Made by a program: the position numbers and the translations under genes. Shown in pieces: positions 30,480 through 41,996 of a stretch of 64,000 nucleotides of DNA; position 1 is the stretch's first letter, and the number at the start of each line of letters is the position of its first letter. This DNA comes from Takakia lepidozioides. Lineage: Eukaryota; Streptophyta; Takakiopsida; Takakiales; Takakiaceae. Location of the stretch: assembly GCA_030704615.1 (NCBI GenBank), contig CM060732.1, positions 15,686,001 to 15,750,000 of the forward strand, in the 5' to 3' direction. The notes beneath the pieces were generated by a model. That model saw nothing but the letters and a program-made list of their open reading frames with translations, was not told where the DNA came from and did no database searches.

Positions 30480-31214
30480 AGATATGCCCAGTACATGGGT
30501 CACCAACGTAAATACATTTTTTGGCCACGTCTCTTCCCATCCCCATACTGCCCATTATGTTCCAACACGCACCATGAACGAGACACTTGGCCATACCTTC
30601 TTAGCCTATGCACACACCCCGTCATACATGGCCTACATATCACCCGTCACAACCAAGCAGTTTGGCATATCCACAAATTACTCCTCAGCCGCGCCGAAAC
30701 AAGATGGTAGTCACTCCTCAACGCATGCACATACCAAGGCAGACCACCGGATCACACTGTCCCACCCTGGCTACTCCCTTGTACATGGTACCTCCCACCC
30801 ATGCACTTGCCCTGCTCGACTATGTCCAAATCTCCTACTGGTGCAAGGATTACCCACAACGGCCTCACCCCCTATCACGCCCTCTACGTCATTTATCATC
30901 CACTTCATCGAATTCACATTTTGCCATGATCGATATCCACAAGACTCCATACTAGAGAAACGACAAAAATATGCCCCGTTCATCCTAGCCGTTCGCCGCC
31001 AAGGATGCGCACTAGTCCACTAACCGTCATCACGGCTGGCATTAGGGGCGGCATCCACAATGCCAGTATTAACGACTTGCACAATAATTTCCATATTCCT
31101 ATCTCCCCGATCCACAAATGCTTCCAAGCAATTCACCTCACAGCTCTCCGCTCCCTCACCGCCATTATCACCAACAAACGGAAACTTGAATCCAACCTAG
31201 CCGCACCACCCTAG
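30480..31214 (+). pseudogene. LINE C-terminal region with CCHC-like knuckle
   Basis: In shifting frames: YIFWPRLFPSPYCPLCSNTH, DTWPYLLSLCTHPVIHGLHI, TRHNQAVWHI; then EFTFCHDRYPQDSILEKRQK; then VITAGIRGGIHNASINDL ending in TAIITNKRKLE. The block order matches the C-terminus of LINE reverse transcriptases found widely in algae (from general recollection of that family). Frameshifts separate the blocks. Confidence 0.65.
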
Positions 31215-31764
31215 ACCCCCAGGGGCACCCCCTTGGGGGTGCCTTCCCCCCCCCCAGGGATTCATAGTCAAACCCGAGCCTCCACACCTCTGGTTACTTG
31301 GTGCCCAACCGGGCACCCGCTTTATCATAGGGCCCACCCCCGACAGGGGGCAGTAGCCGCAAGGCGAAGTGGCTCTTAGTTACGCCAGCTTTGGCCGGAG
31401 TCTTCTCTCTCTCTCTCTCTGTACCAGATGTCATTCTGAACAAGACCCTGGTGGACATGTTTGCAAAATGTGGGTGCATTGAGGATGCAAAGGGAGTGTT
31501 CAACACTATGGCTGAACAAGATGTGGTGTCGTGGAGTGCGATGCTTGCAGGGTATGCAAAGCAGGGACATGGGATGGAGGCTTTGGAGACATATGAGCAA
31601 ATGATAGGAGAAGCACATCATGTTTGTATGCATTTGCAATGCTTGTGCAAGCCTAGTAGCCTTGGAGAAGGGCAAAGAGGTGCATGGGGATATCATCAAA
31701 GCTGGAATTGTACCAAATGTCAATCTGAACACTGCCCTGGCAGCTCTGGAAAAGGGGAAAGCAG

Positions 31765-32040
31765 TACTTCCAGGCGACCAAGTTGAGTGACGAGGATCAA
31801 GTGGAAGTGGCTCCCACCTATTTGAGGGGCTATGCCCAACAATGACAGATGATTTCGAGGTCATGTTCAAGCTTCCAACGTACGAAGTCGCGGACACGGC
31901 GAAACTAGAAATAGTCTTCAACTTTGTGGCAGGACTGGCCCCATGGGCCAGGCGGAAGTTGGAGGAGAGGCTACCAAAGACTTTGAACGAGGCAATTGAA
32001 AGGGCTGAATGCTTCTCGGATGTCCCTACCGTGCCTCATG
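31765..32040 (+). pseudogene. Chromovirus gag scrap, plus orientation
   Basis: It encodes QATKLSDEDQVEVAPTYLRG (near 31,775-31,835) followed by VFNFVAGLAPWARRKLEERL and KTLNEAIERAECFSDVP. These match the gag pieces of the 22-28 kb chromovirus at about 27,300 and 26,960, but with the intervening gag sequence deleted and in opposite orientation. Confidence 0.85.
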
Positions 32041-32960
32041 TTCCCGCTGCGGGGACATGACACATGCCCTCTCCCGCATCCGCATCCGCATCTCGCCTCC
32101 CATCCTGCCCTCATGCATGACATCGTCCTCCATCCCACATGCATGCCTTCATTCTCCATAGTACATGGTATCCCAAGCATACATCATGCCCTCTTTCCAA
32201 AATCATTTTGACAGGTATTCAAAATTTCAAATGGCAAATCTGAAGAAATGAGTGGACGTTGGGATATATGTCACGTCGTCATATACACTGCCACCCCAAA
32301 CGAGGGTTTTTCTACCTTCATCGTGCATTTCCTTGTACCGCAGTTCTCTCCATGATTTCAAAACGCGTCCCTACCCTGGCACTCTGCATTCACATTCCAA
32401 ATCGAATTGTGTTTGTATCTTGCCCACATGAACATGTTGCTTTCCATTCTAAGTTGCATTTGTGTGGATGTCTGGCCCACATGAAGAAGTTTGTGCTTGC
32501 ATAGGGTACAATTTAGCGTCTGATGCATAAATATAGTAGCTATACATGCCCAGAATCTGCCAGCAGAAACCTGGTTGTCCACCTCAATGCACCTGTCTCC
32601 TAATCACTCCTTTCTGATATCTCTGTCCTCCATTATTTTTCTCACTTGTGCTGCATCGTTCCACCTGCCAGCTGCAGCATAGATTATTCGATAATAGCGC
32701 ATAAGTGGCAGCATCTTCTAGATCCCACTCAACAAGACATTTTGCTGCACGTTCTGCCACTTCCACATTGCCATGAAAGCAGCGGGAGAAATCAAAGAAA
32801 AAAACATCTGAAGCTTGCGAAAGCACCCAAAGGATAAACGTAAGTAAAGTCGATAGATCTCGCCATCGTTGCTGAAACTGAAGAAGCTGAAACAAGACAG
32901 GGAATGAATTGATTTTGATATGGGTGTGCAGAATTTTCTCTTCATTGCTGATATGTTATT
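32041..32960. other. No gene recognised
   Basis: Mixed low-complexity sequence (CGCATCCGCATC runs, CATGCATGCC) without a supported frame, RNA gene or mobile element. Confidence 0.4.
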
Positions 32961-32994
32961 CTGTTGTTGTTGGATTTGTGCAAGGAGAGTGTGC

Positions 32995-33188
32995 TTTGGG
33001 TAGTCGCTGACATTGGAATGGATGCACGCAGACGATTCCATGATGTGGTGGGGAACGTTGCTCCAAAGGTCTTAAAGAGAAAATCAGGGCTTGAGTGTAA
33101 TGTGTGGAGTATTGGTGTCATTACCTACATCATATTGTGTGGAAGGCAGTCCTTCTGGGACAAGACTGAGGCTGGCATTTTCAATAAG
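32995..33188 (+). pseudogene. CDPK-related kinase exon fragment
   Basis: The frame reads RRRFHDVVGNVAPKVLKRKS then NVWSIGVITYIILCGR and FWDKTEAGIFNK, ending at a good donor (AAG/GTATGT at 33,189). This is kinase subdomains VIII-X of the plant CDPK-related kinase type. The usual VGSAYYVAPE is shortened and changed to VGNVAPK: the activation-loop YY and the invariant Glu of APE are lost. With no neighbouring kinase exons seen, it is a non-functional fragment. Confidence 0.75.
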
Positions 33189-33294
33189 GTATGTTACAAA
33201 TGGTTTCTTACTTTAAAAGTGAAAACTATCTCGAGAAAATTATGGGTGAAGGATGTGCATGTCAGGCTAATGCTGATCAAACCTTGTACTCGTA

Positions 33295-33376
33295 CCCCGG
33301 TTATCAACGTCACATCCGTCAGTCAGCGTCAGGTCACGTCAGACCTGACGTTGACGGGACCTCCGTCACATCAGGT
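33295..33376 (+). promoter_or_regulatory. Dense TGACG/CGTCA cluster with hairpin
   Basis: About six CGTCA/TGACG cores (as-1-like elements) lie in 80 bp, including the hairpin GTCAGGTC-ACGTCA-GACCTGAC (about 33,328-33,349). It borders the hairpin satellite. Regulatory function is not shown. Confidence 0.35.
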
Positions 33377-33429
33377 TCCGGGAATATTCTAGTAAAAAAC
33401 TATCAGGTAAAATATTGTCACTTAAGCAA

Positions 33430-34822
33430 CCACGTCGCCGACACGGTGGCGGTGACAAATATATTTTGGAAAATAATAAAATGAAAGCGACCGCCAATTC
33501 TGGCAGTCGCTTTATATTTCGGAATTTTAAAAATAAGAACGACCGCCAACATGGTGTTCGCTTTAAAAAAATTTATAAAAATAAATAAAATTGGCGGTCG
33601 CATTGGCGGTCGTCTATTTTTCTTAAAAAAAAAATAGCAACCTCCATATTGGCGGTTGCATAATTTTGAAAATATATAAAAAACAAGCGACCGCCATATT
33701 ATGGCGGTCGCTCAATTTTACAAATATATTAAAAACCAGCGACCACCATAATATGGCGGTCGCTTTATTTTAAAAATATATTAAAAAAAACTAGCGACCC
33801 CATAATATGGCGATCGCTTTAATTCAAAAAAAAAAAAAAACTAAACTAAACAGCGACTCCTAATATGGTGGTCGCTTTATTTTCAAAATATTAAAAAAAT
33901 TAAATTTAGTTTTTTAAATTAAATAAAATAAAAAATATTTTTAATTTCAGAAAATGCAGCGACCGCCAGTAATGTCGGTCGCATTTATTATTTATTTTTT
34001 TAAATAGAGCGACCACGGTCGTTTTTTTTTTTTTTTTTTTTTTTTTTTCTGAAATAAAGCGACTGCCACTACTGGCGGTCACTTGTATATTTTTAATTTC
34101 TGAAAATGTAGCGACCGCCAGTAATGACGATCGCTTTTATTTTTTATTTTTTTAAATAGAGCGATCGCCATTATTGGTGGTCATTTATTAAAAAAAAAAC
34201 CGACCGCCATTATTGGCGGTCGCTTGTATATTTTCAATTTCTGAAAATACAGCGACCGCCAGTATTGGCGGTCGCATTTTTTTTTTAAGACAAAAATAGA
34301 GCGACTGCCATTATTGGCGGTCGTTTTTAAAAAAATAAAATAAAAAATAGAGCGACGGCCATTACTGGCGGTCGCTTGTATATTTTTAGTTTCTGAAAAT
34401 GCTGACCGCCAGTTATGGCCGTCGCTTTTATTTTTTATTTTTTAAAATAGTACGACCGCCATTATTGGTGGTCGCTTGTACATTTTTAATTTCTGAAAAT
34501 ACTGCGACTGCCAGTAATGGCAGTCGCTTTTATTTTTTTGTTTTTTTTAATAGTGCGACCGTCGTTATTGGCGGTTGCTTTTATTGTTTAATTTTTTAAA
34601 TAGAGCGACCGCCAGTATTTTTGAAAATGCTGCGACCGCCAGTTATGGCGGTCGTTTTTATTTTTCATTGCGACCGCCATTACTGGTGGTCGCTTGTATA
34701 TTTTTAATTTCTGAAAATGTTGCGACTGCCAGTAATGGCGGTCGTTTTATTTATTTTTTATTTTTAAATAGATCGACCGTCGTTACTGGCGGTCGCTTTT
34801 ATTGTTTAATAGAGCGACCGCT
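33430..34822. repeat. Hairpin satellite: GCGACCGCC-N6-GGCGGTCGC, about 50-bp period
   Basis: About 27 units, each an inverted repeat with 9-10-bp GC-rich arms around a 4-6-nt loop (ATTATT, AGTAAT, ATTACT), separated by about 25 bp of A/T runs. Many arms are perfect (33,686, 34,200, 34,251). Some change on both sides (34,504: GCGACTGCC with GGCAGTCGC). There are no protein-coding frames of substance. Period, arms and loops are directly visible. Confidence 0.93.
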
Positions 34823-37240
34823 TCTTGAAGGTGTGCCTTACGCGTGGACCGAGGAATGAGAGGGGGGGGAGGGGGCAGATAAGCCAAGGGAGGCTCATTC
34901 TCCCCTCACTTCCTCTCCACACAACTTATGTGTGCGTGACATGTAACTATTCCACGATACGTAGTCACGTGGAGACGCAAGCCATTGGCTGGGGGGGATT
35001 TTTTTGCCGCAATTTCTGTGAAATCATTGCAGAATGTTCCTATAGCCCCTCCTCTAGCTTCCGGGAACATTTTACTCCATCATATGTCCTGGGTGGGTTC
35101 ATGGCAGTGTGGACTGTAGTCATTGAGCCACAAAATTGTTTATAAAATTGTGTCTCCCTTCAGGTCGGTAATACAGAAATATCTCACAAATATTTGAGCA
35201 TAAGACCAGTTTCACATGATAGTAGAAATCCAGGTGTGAAACTCAGTGTGACATTTGAAATCCTTGTCAAGTAAGATGAACTTGTTGAGCACCCTGATTC
35301 CTCCTCCTAATGAATGGACGGTAGTGAATGTGTAGTGGGAAAAGAGGGCCCCCATAGAAACCCTAACATTTAGCACTTCATGATCAGAGTTGCAAATCAA
35401 TCTTCATACCACAACTGCCGCAGCGGAAGGGAATGCATTCATGGCATGCCTGTTGTGGAGAGTGGTGATTGCATATGCGTAGATAATTCCCCATGTTCAT
35501 AGCTGAAATCCACAGCTCATGCACTGCCCGCGAGTATGAACAAATACAAGTTTTGTTATGGCAGCATTCCCCATTTTGCTTTGTGATCACTCTGTGCAGC
35601 ATCTTATCCGACCTCTCTCTCCCTCTTATCTTCTCTGCCCTCTGGGTTTTCTTTATCAAGATTTTCACAGGGGTCCACATTCCATGCTGAGCCTTGCATC
35701 CTGGTTGGCCTTAATCATCACTGGAACATGCTTATTATGCTCATGAGAAATAGGTCAATTCTCACCTCATCTCTGTTTCTCTCTCAACTCACACTTCATA
35801 ATGAAAGATCATGCTAATCATGACATCCTACCAGCAGCCTTTGGATTGTGCATAAACCCAGACACCCTCCCCATTAATGTGGTGATCACTCAAAGGCATC
35901 CCTACTCTCTCTCATTGAACCCATGCATGCACAACTAAAAGAATGCAAGTTTCACTGGAATCTGCCCATCACTCTCAAGATGATTAACCTTTTTTCACTC
36001 ACTCCCTCTCTGATGCTCACTCATCCCACACTGTAGGGTGCAGTCATAAAAACAGATTCAGCACACTCTCTCATTCTCTCTCCACTGACTCTCTCTCTAT
36101 TTCTCTCAAAGTAGGTGTGCAGATAACCCCAACAAGACCCTAAGAAGCAATGCATCTATGCTGCACATGCATACTCCCGAAAGCAGAACTAGGGCACAAA
36201 CCGAGTTCAACATCCTCTGGCGTCCCCACACATCACCATTTTGCCAACCCCCTTTCTCTCTTTCTCTCCATTCTCACAACAATGGATAACAAGACGATCA
36301 CATCACCTAAAGGGCAGGGCAGCCTCATTCCATCTTTATACTTCAAAATCCAGAAACCAGAACATTGATTGAGTCCAACATCTCCAGAATCCCCAACACT
36401 TCACCCTCAACCTACATGCAAGCTTACTCCATCCTACCTCATTATCACTTTGGCTTGCTCTCAATCGCTCTCCCATCTTTGTTCTTAGTCTCACATCTCC
36501 CAAAACCCAAAAGCAAGAAGAAGTCTCCATTTGCCTCATCTCCACATGTATGCCTTCGCCCATCCTTCCATGCCATCATCATCCCGCCTCCGCTGGTTTG
36601 TAGCCCGACCGATTCCATAAAGCCGACTTCCCTATACTTTACTGTAGAGAATGCAGAGATTGTCCCACTACTCTAAATGAATTGATGCAAGCCACCTGCA
36701 TGCAAGCCTGGCAACCCTGGAGACTTACTACCTCGTTGTGGCATCCACAAATCTATTACTTAGTTTGGGAAACTAAAACATGTAGTCTGCATTCATTCCA
36801 CCGGTAAGGCCCTGATCTGAAAGCCCTCATCTCCAAATTCAATGCCAAGCTCAATACACATCAGCACCCACATCGACACACAGGGCCCTGCTCTCAAAGC
36901 CCTTGTGCATTCATTCCACCCAGTAAACATTCCCCATGGGTTGTTTTTACTTTACATTGTAGAGTAAAAAATATCATCATACATCATACAATTGCAGAAC
37001 CAATTGATTCAAATATCATAGACAACTTCCTAAAGGGGCAGAGAATGGCGCCACCTACACCCTTTCAATGAAGGGGTTCATTGTACGGTGCAATTGTCCC
37101 TGCGTGGAAGTGGTGTGCCCTCCCACTCCAGTCTTTCATGGGTGCATGAATGAGCATGCCGGTCTTGTGGCATAGCCATGGAAAACATCCAGGACAGGCT
37201 CCTCTTTCACGATAGAGTATGGTTGGCCATGACTTGCGCC
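34823..37240. other. 2.4 kb without recognisable genes
   Basis: Pyrimidine-rich tracts (CTCTCTCTC, TCTCTCTTTCTCTCC) between 36,050 and 36,290, otherwise unremarkable. Open frames are short and without recognisable motifs. A GTGCATTCATTCCACC repeat occurs near 36,790 and 36,903. Confidence 0.45.
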
Positions 37241-38591
37241 CTACAATTCTAGTAATACAACATCAGACACCGACTCCAGCAATGCCTCCATTTCCTTGTC
37301 ATCGAGAGGAACTCTATCGGAGCCATCTTCCGACATAATTCTGGCCAATGCCATCGTATGGGCGGCTTGGAGCTGTATCTGTTTGGGTTTGGCACCCGGT
37401 CTCAACTTAACCTCCTCCTGAACGAGCTGCGCTGCCTCGTGGGCAGCCTCTCGCGAGTTCCACCTCGCCAATTTGTGACAATGGGAACCAACGTGTATGT
37501 AAGCTCGGGTGAGGTCAGGGAAACGGTGCAACACATAGAACTGCTTGGCATTACAAACAGACATGCAGTGTGGTGGTTCTTCGCAATGCGCACACTTAAA
37601 TGTGGAGTGCGGAACCTTCTCCTGAGCTCGAAATGGTTGATGAGCTGTGCCTGTCCAATCGGTCTCGTTCCTGTGACCTCTGGATTTAAAATGGAAGCAT
37701 GTTGGGGAGAAACACCGCAACGCGCCCGCACAAACAACGTAGCGCACCCGCACACCATCGAGCATCTTCATGCTGGTGGTTTTGGTGACGCACCAAGGAT
37801 GACCGTCATGTTTTCTATCCATATCTGTCAATATTCCGGACGCCCTCGAGTAGTCCGTCCGAGGAGGGAACTCAAAGAAGATATTACCGTCGACGTCTGC
37901 GGGAAGGCATGTAACCGATTTAATTATGAACTTGTTGTAGTCCAGCCCGGCCAGCTCCGAGCGGTGTCCATCCATGTGAAGCCCTCGCAGAATTTCAAGA
38001 ATGGATCGAACTGCGGTGCTCGTGCTGGGAATATGACTCCCTCGTCCACTGACGTCCATTGAGGACTTGCCTGATCTCCAGGACGATCTCGGAACTTCCA
38101 TGACCTCGTCGGAGTCGGACATGTTGTGAACAACCCGGTTTCTCGCTCGTCTTCATTGATGGGTTGGGCTCTGGATTTACTTCGTTGCGGACTTCTCTCT
38201 TTGAGGTACCCACTCTCTGATTCGCGGATTGTTTCGTGGAAGGCGCCAGGATAGAAGGTGCATTTGGCGGGCAAATGAAGTCCCCAACAGCCCTGTATAT
38301 GACGATGTCCGATGGTGGAACTCGCCATTCCCTGCCATCGCCGAAATCATCGTGGAGCACAACAATACTCTCGACAACAACGTCGTTTGAGTCCTTCCTT
38401 TCCTCCTCCAAAAAAACCGACCCCGGTTTCAGGTGGTATCGAACGCACAGATATTTCTCCATCACACGGCAGATGTCCCCTCTGCACGGAAATGAAGCTC
38501 TATGCTCGTGAGGAGGGCAGTACACTGTAGCGCTCGGGTTTTCTGCCATGGGAGATGTGCACACAAGACTGCCAGGATGGCGTGCGGGCAA
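37241..38591 (-). pseudogene. MULE transposase, N-terminal part only
   Basis: The minus-strand frame 38,122-37,241 (293 residues) includes SRGHRNETDWTGTAHQPF, FKCAHCEEPPHCMSVCNAKQ and EEVKLRPGAKPKQIQLQAAH. These align with the complete MULE transposase at 55.48-55.1 kb (DETDWTGTTHHPF, CMSMCRAKQYY, EEVKLSPGARPKQIQLKAAH). It ends after LLESVSDVV, just where the DDE core should begin, so the catalytic domain is lost. An overlapping upstream frame (38,591-37,995) encodes a further N-terminal segment (CPPHEHRASFPCRGDICRVM) in another phase, joined by an intron or a frameshift. Confidence 0.8.
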
Positions 38592-38814
38592 GCTCCCTGG
38601 TAGAAGGGGGATGCACCGATGGGACGGAATGCGGTGCCGATTTGTCCGAGCAACAAAGCCTGATCCAAATCCAGGGAGCCAACTATCTCAAAAGTCCACA
38701 GTCAGAGTGTTAATGAACATTGTCTCCGGAATGCGGCCCCTGGTCTTTGCGCAATAACTGCCAACGGTATGCATTCAGAAAGTGGGGGCCGCCCGGATGA
38801 TGTCGGCTGAAGGG

Positions 38815-39835
38815 GAGAAGCCGGCACCGGGCCGTCACATTACACCCCCGGATGGAAATTCGGCACCGAATATCCAATAGGGGCCGCCCGGATGAAGTCG
38901 ACTCGGGCGGAGAGGTCAGCACCTGTCCGACAGAGAACATCCCCCAGATTTCCATTCAGCGCCGAATTTCCATCCGGGCCCCCCCAAACGAAGTCGTGTC
39001 GGGGGGTCAGGCCGAAAAGTGGCTGACATAAAAACCTCCCCGGATGGAAAAACTGTGCCGAAATTACATCCGGGGCCGTTCGGATGCAGTCGGCTCGGGG
39101 GGAGAGGCCGGCACATGGCCGTCACATTACAACCCCCGGACGGGAATTCGGCACCGAATATCCAACAGGGGCCGCCCGGATGAAGTCGCCTTGTGTGGAG
39201 AGGCCGGCACCTGTCCGACACAAAACATCCCCCGGATAGGCCACCCCAAAGGAAGTCGTGTCGGGGGGTCAGGCCAAAAACTAGCCGACATAAAAACCTC
39301 CCTGGATGGAAAAACGGCGCCGAATTTACATCCGGGGCCGTTCAGATGCAGTCGGCTCAGGAGGAGAGGCCGGCACCTGGCCGTCACATTACAACCCCCG
39401 GATGGAAATTCGGCACCGAATATCCAACAGGGGGCGCCGGGATAAAGTCGACTCGGGCAGAGAGGCCGGCACCTGTCCGACAGAGAACATCCCCCGGATG
39501 GAAATTCGGCGCCGAATTTCTATCCGGGCCCCCCCAAAGGAAGTCGTGTCGGGGGGTCAGGCCGAAAACTGGCCGAAATAAAAACCTCCCCGGATGAAAA
39601 AAATGGCGCTGAATTTACATCCAGGGCCGTTCGAATGCAGTCGGCTCGGGAGGCGAGGCCGGCACCTGGCCGTCACATTACAATTCCCGAACGGAAATTC
39701 GGCACCGAATATCCAACAGGGGGCGCCGGGATAAAGTCGACTCAGGCGGAGGGGATGCAAAACCGGCGCCGAATTTCCATTCGGCATATAATCGCAATCG
39801 CGGCCAGATGGAATTTCGGCAACGAATTTCCATGT
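38815..39835. repeat. GGCGCC-cored palindrome array 2a (about 100-bp steps)
   Basis: Units alternate GGATGGAAATTCGGCRCCGA (plus its mirror) with CATCCGGGGCCGTTCGGATG and recurring spacers (GTCGTGTCGGGGGGTCAGGC, GAGGCCGGCACCTG). About half of the cores are GGCGCC; others are GGCACC or GTGCC. It is related to array 1 at 19-20 kb. Confidence 0.88.
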
Positions 39836-39984
39836 AGGAACTAAGAGGGATGGAAAAGAAGCAAGGAATTTCTCTCTACCAGTCGAGAATTCCTGAAAAA
39901 ACGTGTCTAAAAGTGGATTTCAGCCGCCAAACTTAAGGTTTAGTGTCTTTTTAGACCAAAAAACCAAGCGGCCACGCTCAGAAT

Positions 39985-40845
39985 TACCTGCAGGATGGTA
40001 ATTCGGCGCTTCAACTTACCTGGCAGATGGAAATTCGGCGCCGAATTTCCATCCGGCCGCGCTCCGAGTTACCTGCTTGATGGAAATCCGGCGCCGGATT
40101 TCCATCCGGCCGCGCTTCGAATTACCTGCATGACGGAAATTCGGCGCCGGATTTCCATCCATCCTTGCTCCGAATTACCTGCAGGATGGAAATTTGGCGC
40201 CGAATTTCCATCCATCCGCGCTCCGAATTACCTGCATGACAGAGAATCGGCGCTCCGACTTACTTGGCGGACGGAAATTCGGAGCTGGATTTCCATCCAT
40301 CCGCTGTCCAAATTACCTGCATGACGGAAAAACGGCGCTCCGATTTACCTGGCGGACGGAAATTAGGCGCTGGATTTCCATCCATCCGCGCTCCGACTTA
40401 CCTGGCGGATGGAAATTCGGCGCCGGATTTCCATCCATCCGCGCTCCGACTTACCTGGCGGATGGAAATTCGGCGCCGGATTTCCATCCATCCGCGCTCC
40501 GACTTACCTGGCGGATGGAAATTCGGCGCCGGATTTCCATCCATCCGCTCTCCGAATTACCTGCATGACGGAAAAACGGCGCTCCGACTTACCTGACGGA
40601 CGGAAATTCGGCGCCGGATTTCCATCCATCCGCACTCCGAGTTACTTGCAGGATGGAAATTCAGCGCCGGATTTCCATCCATCCGCTCTCCGAATTACCT
40701 GCATGACGGAAATTCGGCGCTCCAAGTTACCTGGCGGATGGAAATTCGGCGCTGGATATCTATCCATCCGCTCTTCGAAGTACCTGCATGACGGAAATTC
40801 GGCGATCCGACTTACCTGGCGGATGGGAATTCGGCGCCGAGGGCT
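39985..40845. repeat. GGCGCC-cored palindrome array 2b (about 64-bp period)
   Basis: A tighter array: TACCTGGCGGATGGAAATTC, core GGCGCC, GGATTTCCATCCATCCGCGC, TCCGA, repeated about 14 times. One unit (40,026-40,053) is a perfect 28-nt palindrome. It lies immediately upstream of the copy C leader region. Confidence 0.9.
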
Positions 40846-40987
40846 TCGTTGCGTCATACTTCATTCGACATTTAATTGCGTAGTTGGGCATTAAATGTCC
40901 TCCGCCGTCGGTTTTGATTCGTGATGGCGATAAGGGATTCCGCGCTTGCTTCCTCGATACGTCTTGGAAACGTGATGCTAAACTTGG

Positions 40988-41996
40988 ATGAAGTTCTATT
41001 CGAGGCATGTACGCAAAAATACTGAGATCTTTTTTCTTTTGCTGGGACTTATGCCGCGTGAAGGGCGTGGCTCTCCTGAGAGAGACCCCACATCCAGACC
41101 GCGGCGGAAGTTGAAGGCTTTGTACTACGGGCGACGGCCAACCTCTCGCATGGCCAAACTTAAGCTCCAGCAGGAGATTCCAGTGTCTTGCTCACAACCC
41201 GCGCCAACTGAAGCCGAGTACTCCCAGGCAAGCCACTTCCGCTTTCGCTTTGTTGTTTACTTCGTTTTTTGGTTTGTTTTCGCATCTTCAGCCTGGCATC
41301 GTTGGAAGCGTATGGTTGCATCGCAAAAGCACGAGCTGTTGAGAAGAATGATCAAGGTCAAAGTGGTTAAAAATTAAGGAAATCCATGCTGAGCTGAGAA
41401 GATTGTCTGAGCAGATGAAGTGCCTTCAAAACATTTCACCCTGTTTTCCCGTCTTATGGAATTCGTGTTCATTTGTTCATCGTGTTTCATGTTACCGGTT
41501 GAGTGAACCTTGCGTGTGCAAAGCCGGCAGCTCTGGAGAAGGCTACTTGTGCATATCATTCTTAGGCATTGGTTGGATTTGTTTTCATTGTTGTTCCATG
41601 CCACTCCATACTCGGTTTTGTTTTGTTTTCATGTTGTTCCACGATTGTTGCGATGGTGGTTGCGCTGCTCGTTGCGATGGTGGTTTTCATTCCGATGTTG
41701 GTTCTCACGATTTGCGGGAATGACAGAGTGACGACGAGCCCGACACGCTGGTGGTATCATCGACAGCTCCAACTCATCGCATGTTTGGATCGCCCAACTT
41801 GGGGCGGGAGGGCAAACTAAAACCTTTTGTTGGTGGACGGGAGGACCTGCAGCGAGAGTACGACAGAATAGGCATTGGGGAGGTTGGTGCAGGCGGCATG
41901 GCAGGTGAAGGGCGTGAGGACAGCAGATCCGGCAATGGAGGTTGTTGATGCACATGCAGTAGGGCCCACGCAAAGAAGAAGAAGAAAGCCAAGCAC
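40988..41996 (+). other. 5' leader/exon region of gene copy C
   Basis: The region 41,050-41,220 is closely similar to 20,540-20,705 before copy B and could encode GLMPREGRGSPERDPTSRPR, ALYYGRRPTSRMAKLKLQQE. A second block at 41,781-41,911 (FGSPNLGREG, REDLQREYDRIGIGEVGAG) matches copy B but then loses frame before 41,997. These blocks are either 5' exons with introns that I cannot place, or decayed. Confidence 0.5.

Larger units (their letters stand above)
28729..31432 (+). mobile_element. LINE insertion with 12-bp TSD and TC-repeat tail
   Basis: The 12-mer GTACCAGATGTC occurs exactly at 28,729-28,740 and 31,421-31,432. Between them lie 2,680 bp ending in a (TC)n tract (31,401-31,420), serving as the 3' tail in place of poly-A. 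The C-terminal coding part (30.5-31.2 kb) has the zinc-knuckle CPLCSNTHHERDTWPYLLSLC followed by HP-(x)8-RHNQAV, typical of a LINE lineage of algae. The 3' region folds: GGCACCCCC-TT-GGGGGTGCC (about 31,224) and GTGCCC-AACC-GGGCAC. The reverse transcriptase core is not recognisable, so the copy is deleted or decayed. Confidence 0.82.
28444..31760 (+). pseudogene. PPR pseudogene split by a LINE
   Basis: Two pieces, 28,444-28,740 and 31,433 to about 31,745, encode pentatricopeptide repeats of the plant E/DYW type: CASLAALEKGKEVHRDIIKA, LVDMFAKCGCIEDAKGVFN and DVVSWSAMLAGYAKQGHGME. Frames shift within both pieces, and the same repeat (CASLAALEKGKEVH ... NVNLNTAL) occurs once in each. PPR proteins bind organelle transcripts; this copy is dead. 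The LINE inserted at GTACCAGATGTC. Confidence 0.82.

Noticed and set aside
33430-34822. CRISPR array
   Set aside because: Regular 50-bp spacing and palindromic repeats look CRISPR-like, but spacers are A/T runs without unique content, repeats vary, there are no cas genes, and the surrounding genes are eukaryotic.
36150-36676. Two overlapping plus-strand frames of 72 and 103 residues
   Set aside because: No motif, no repeat partner and no splice-consistent neighbours; left unannotated.
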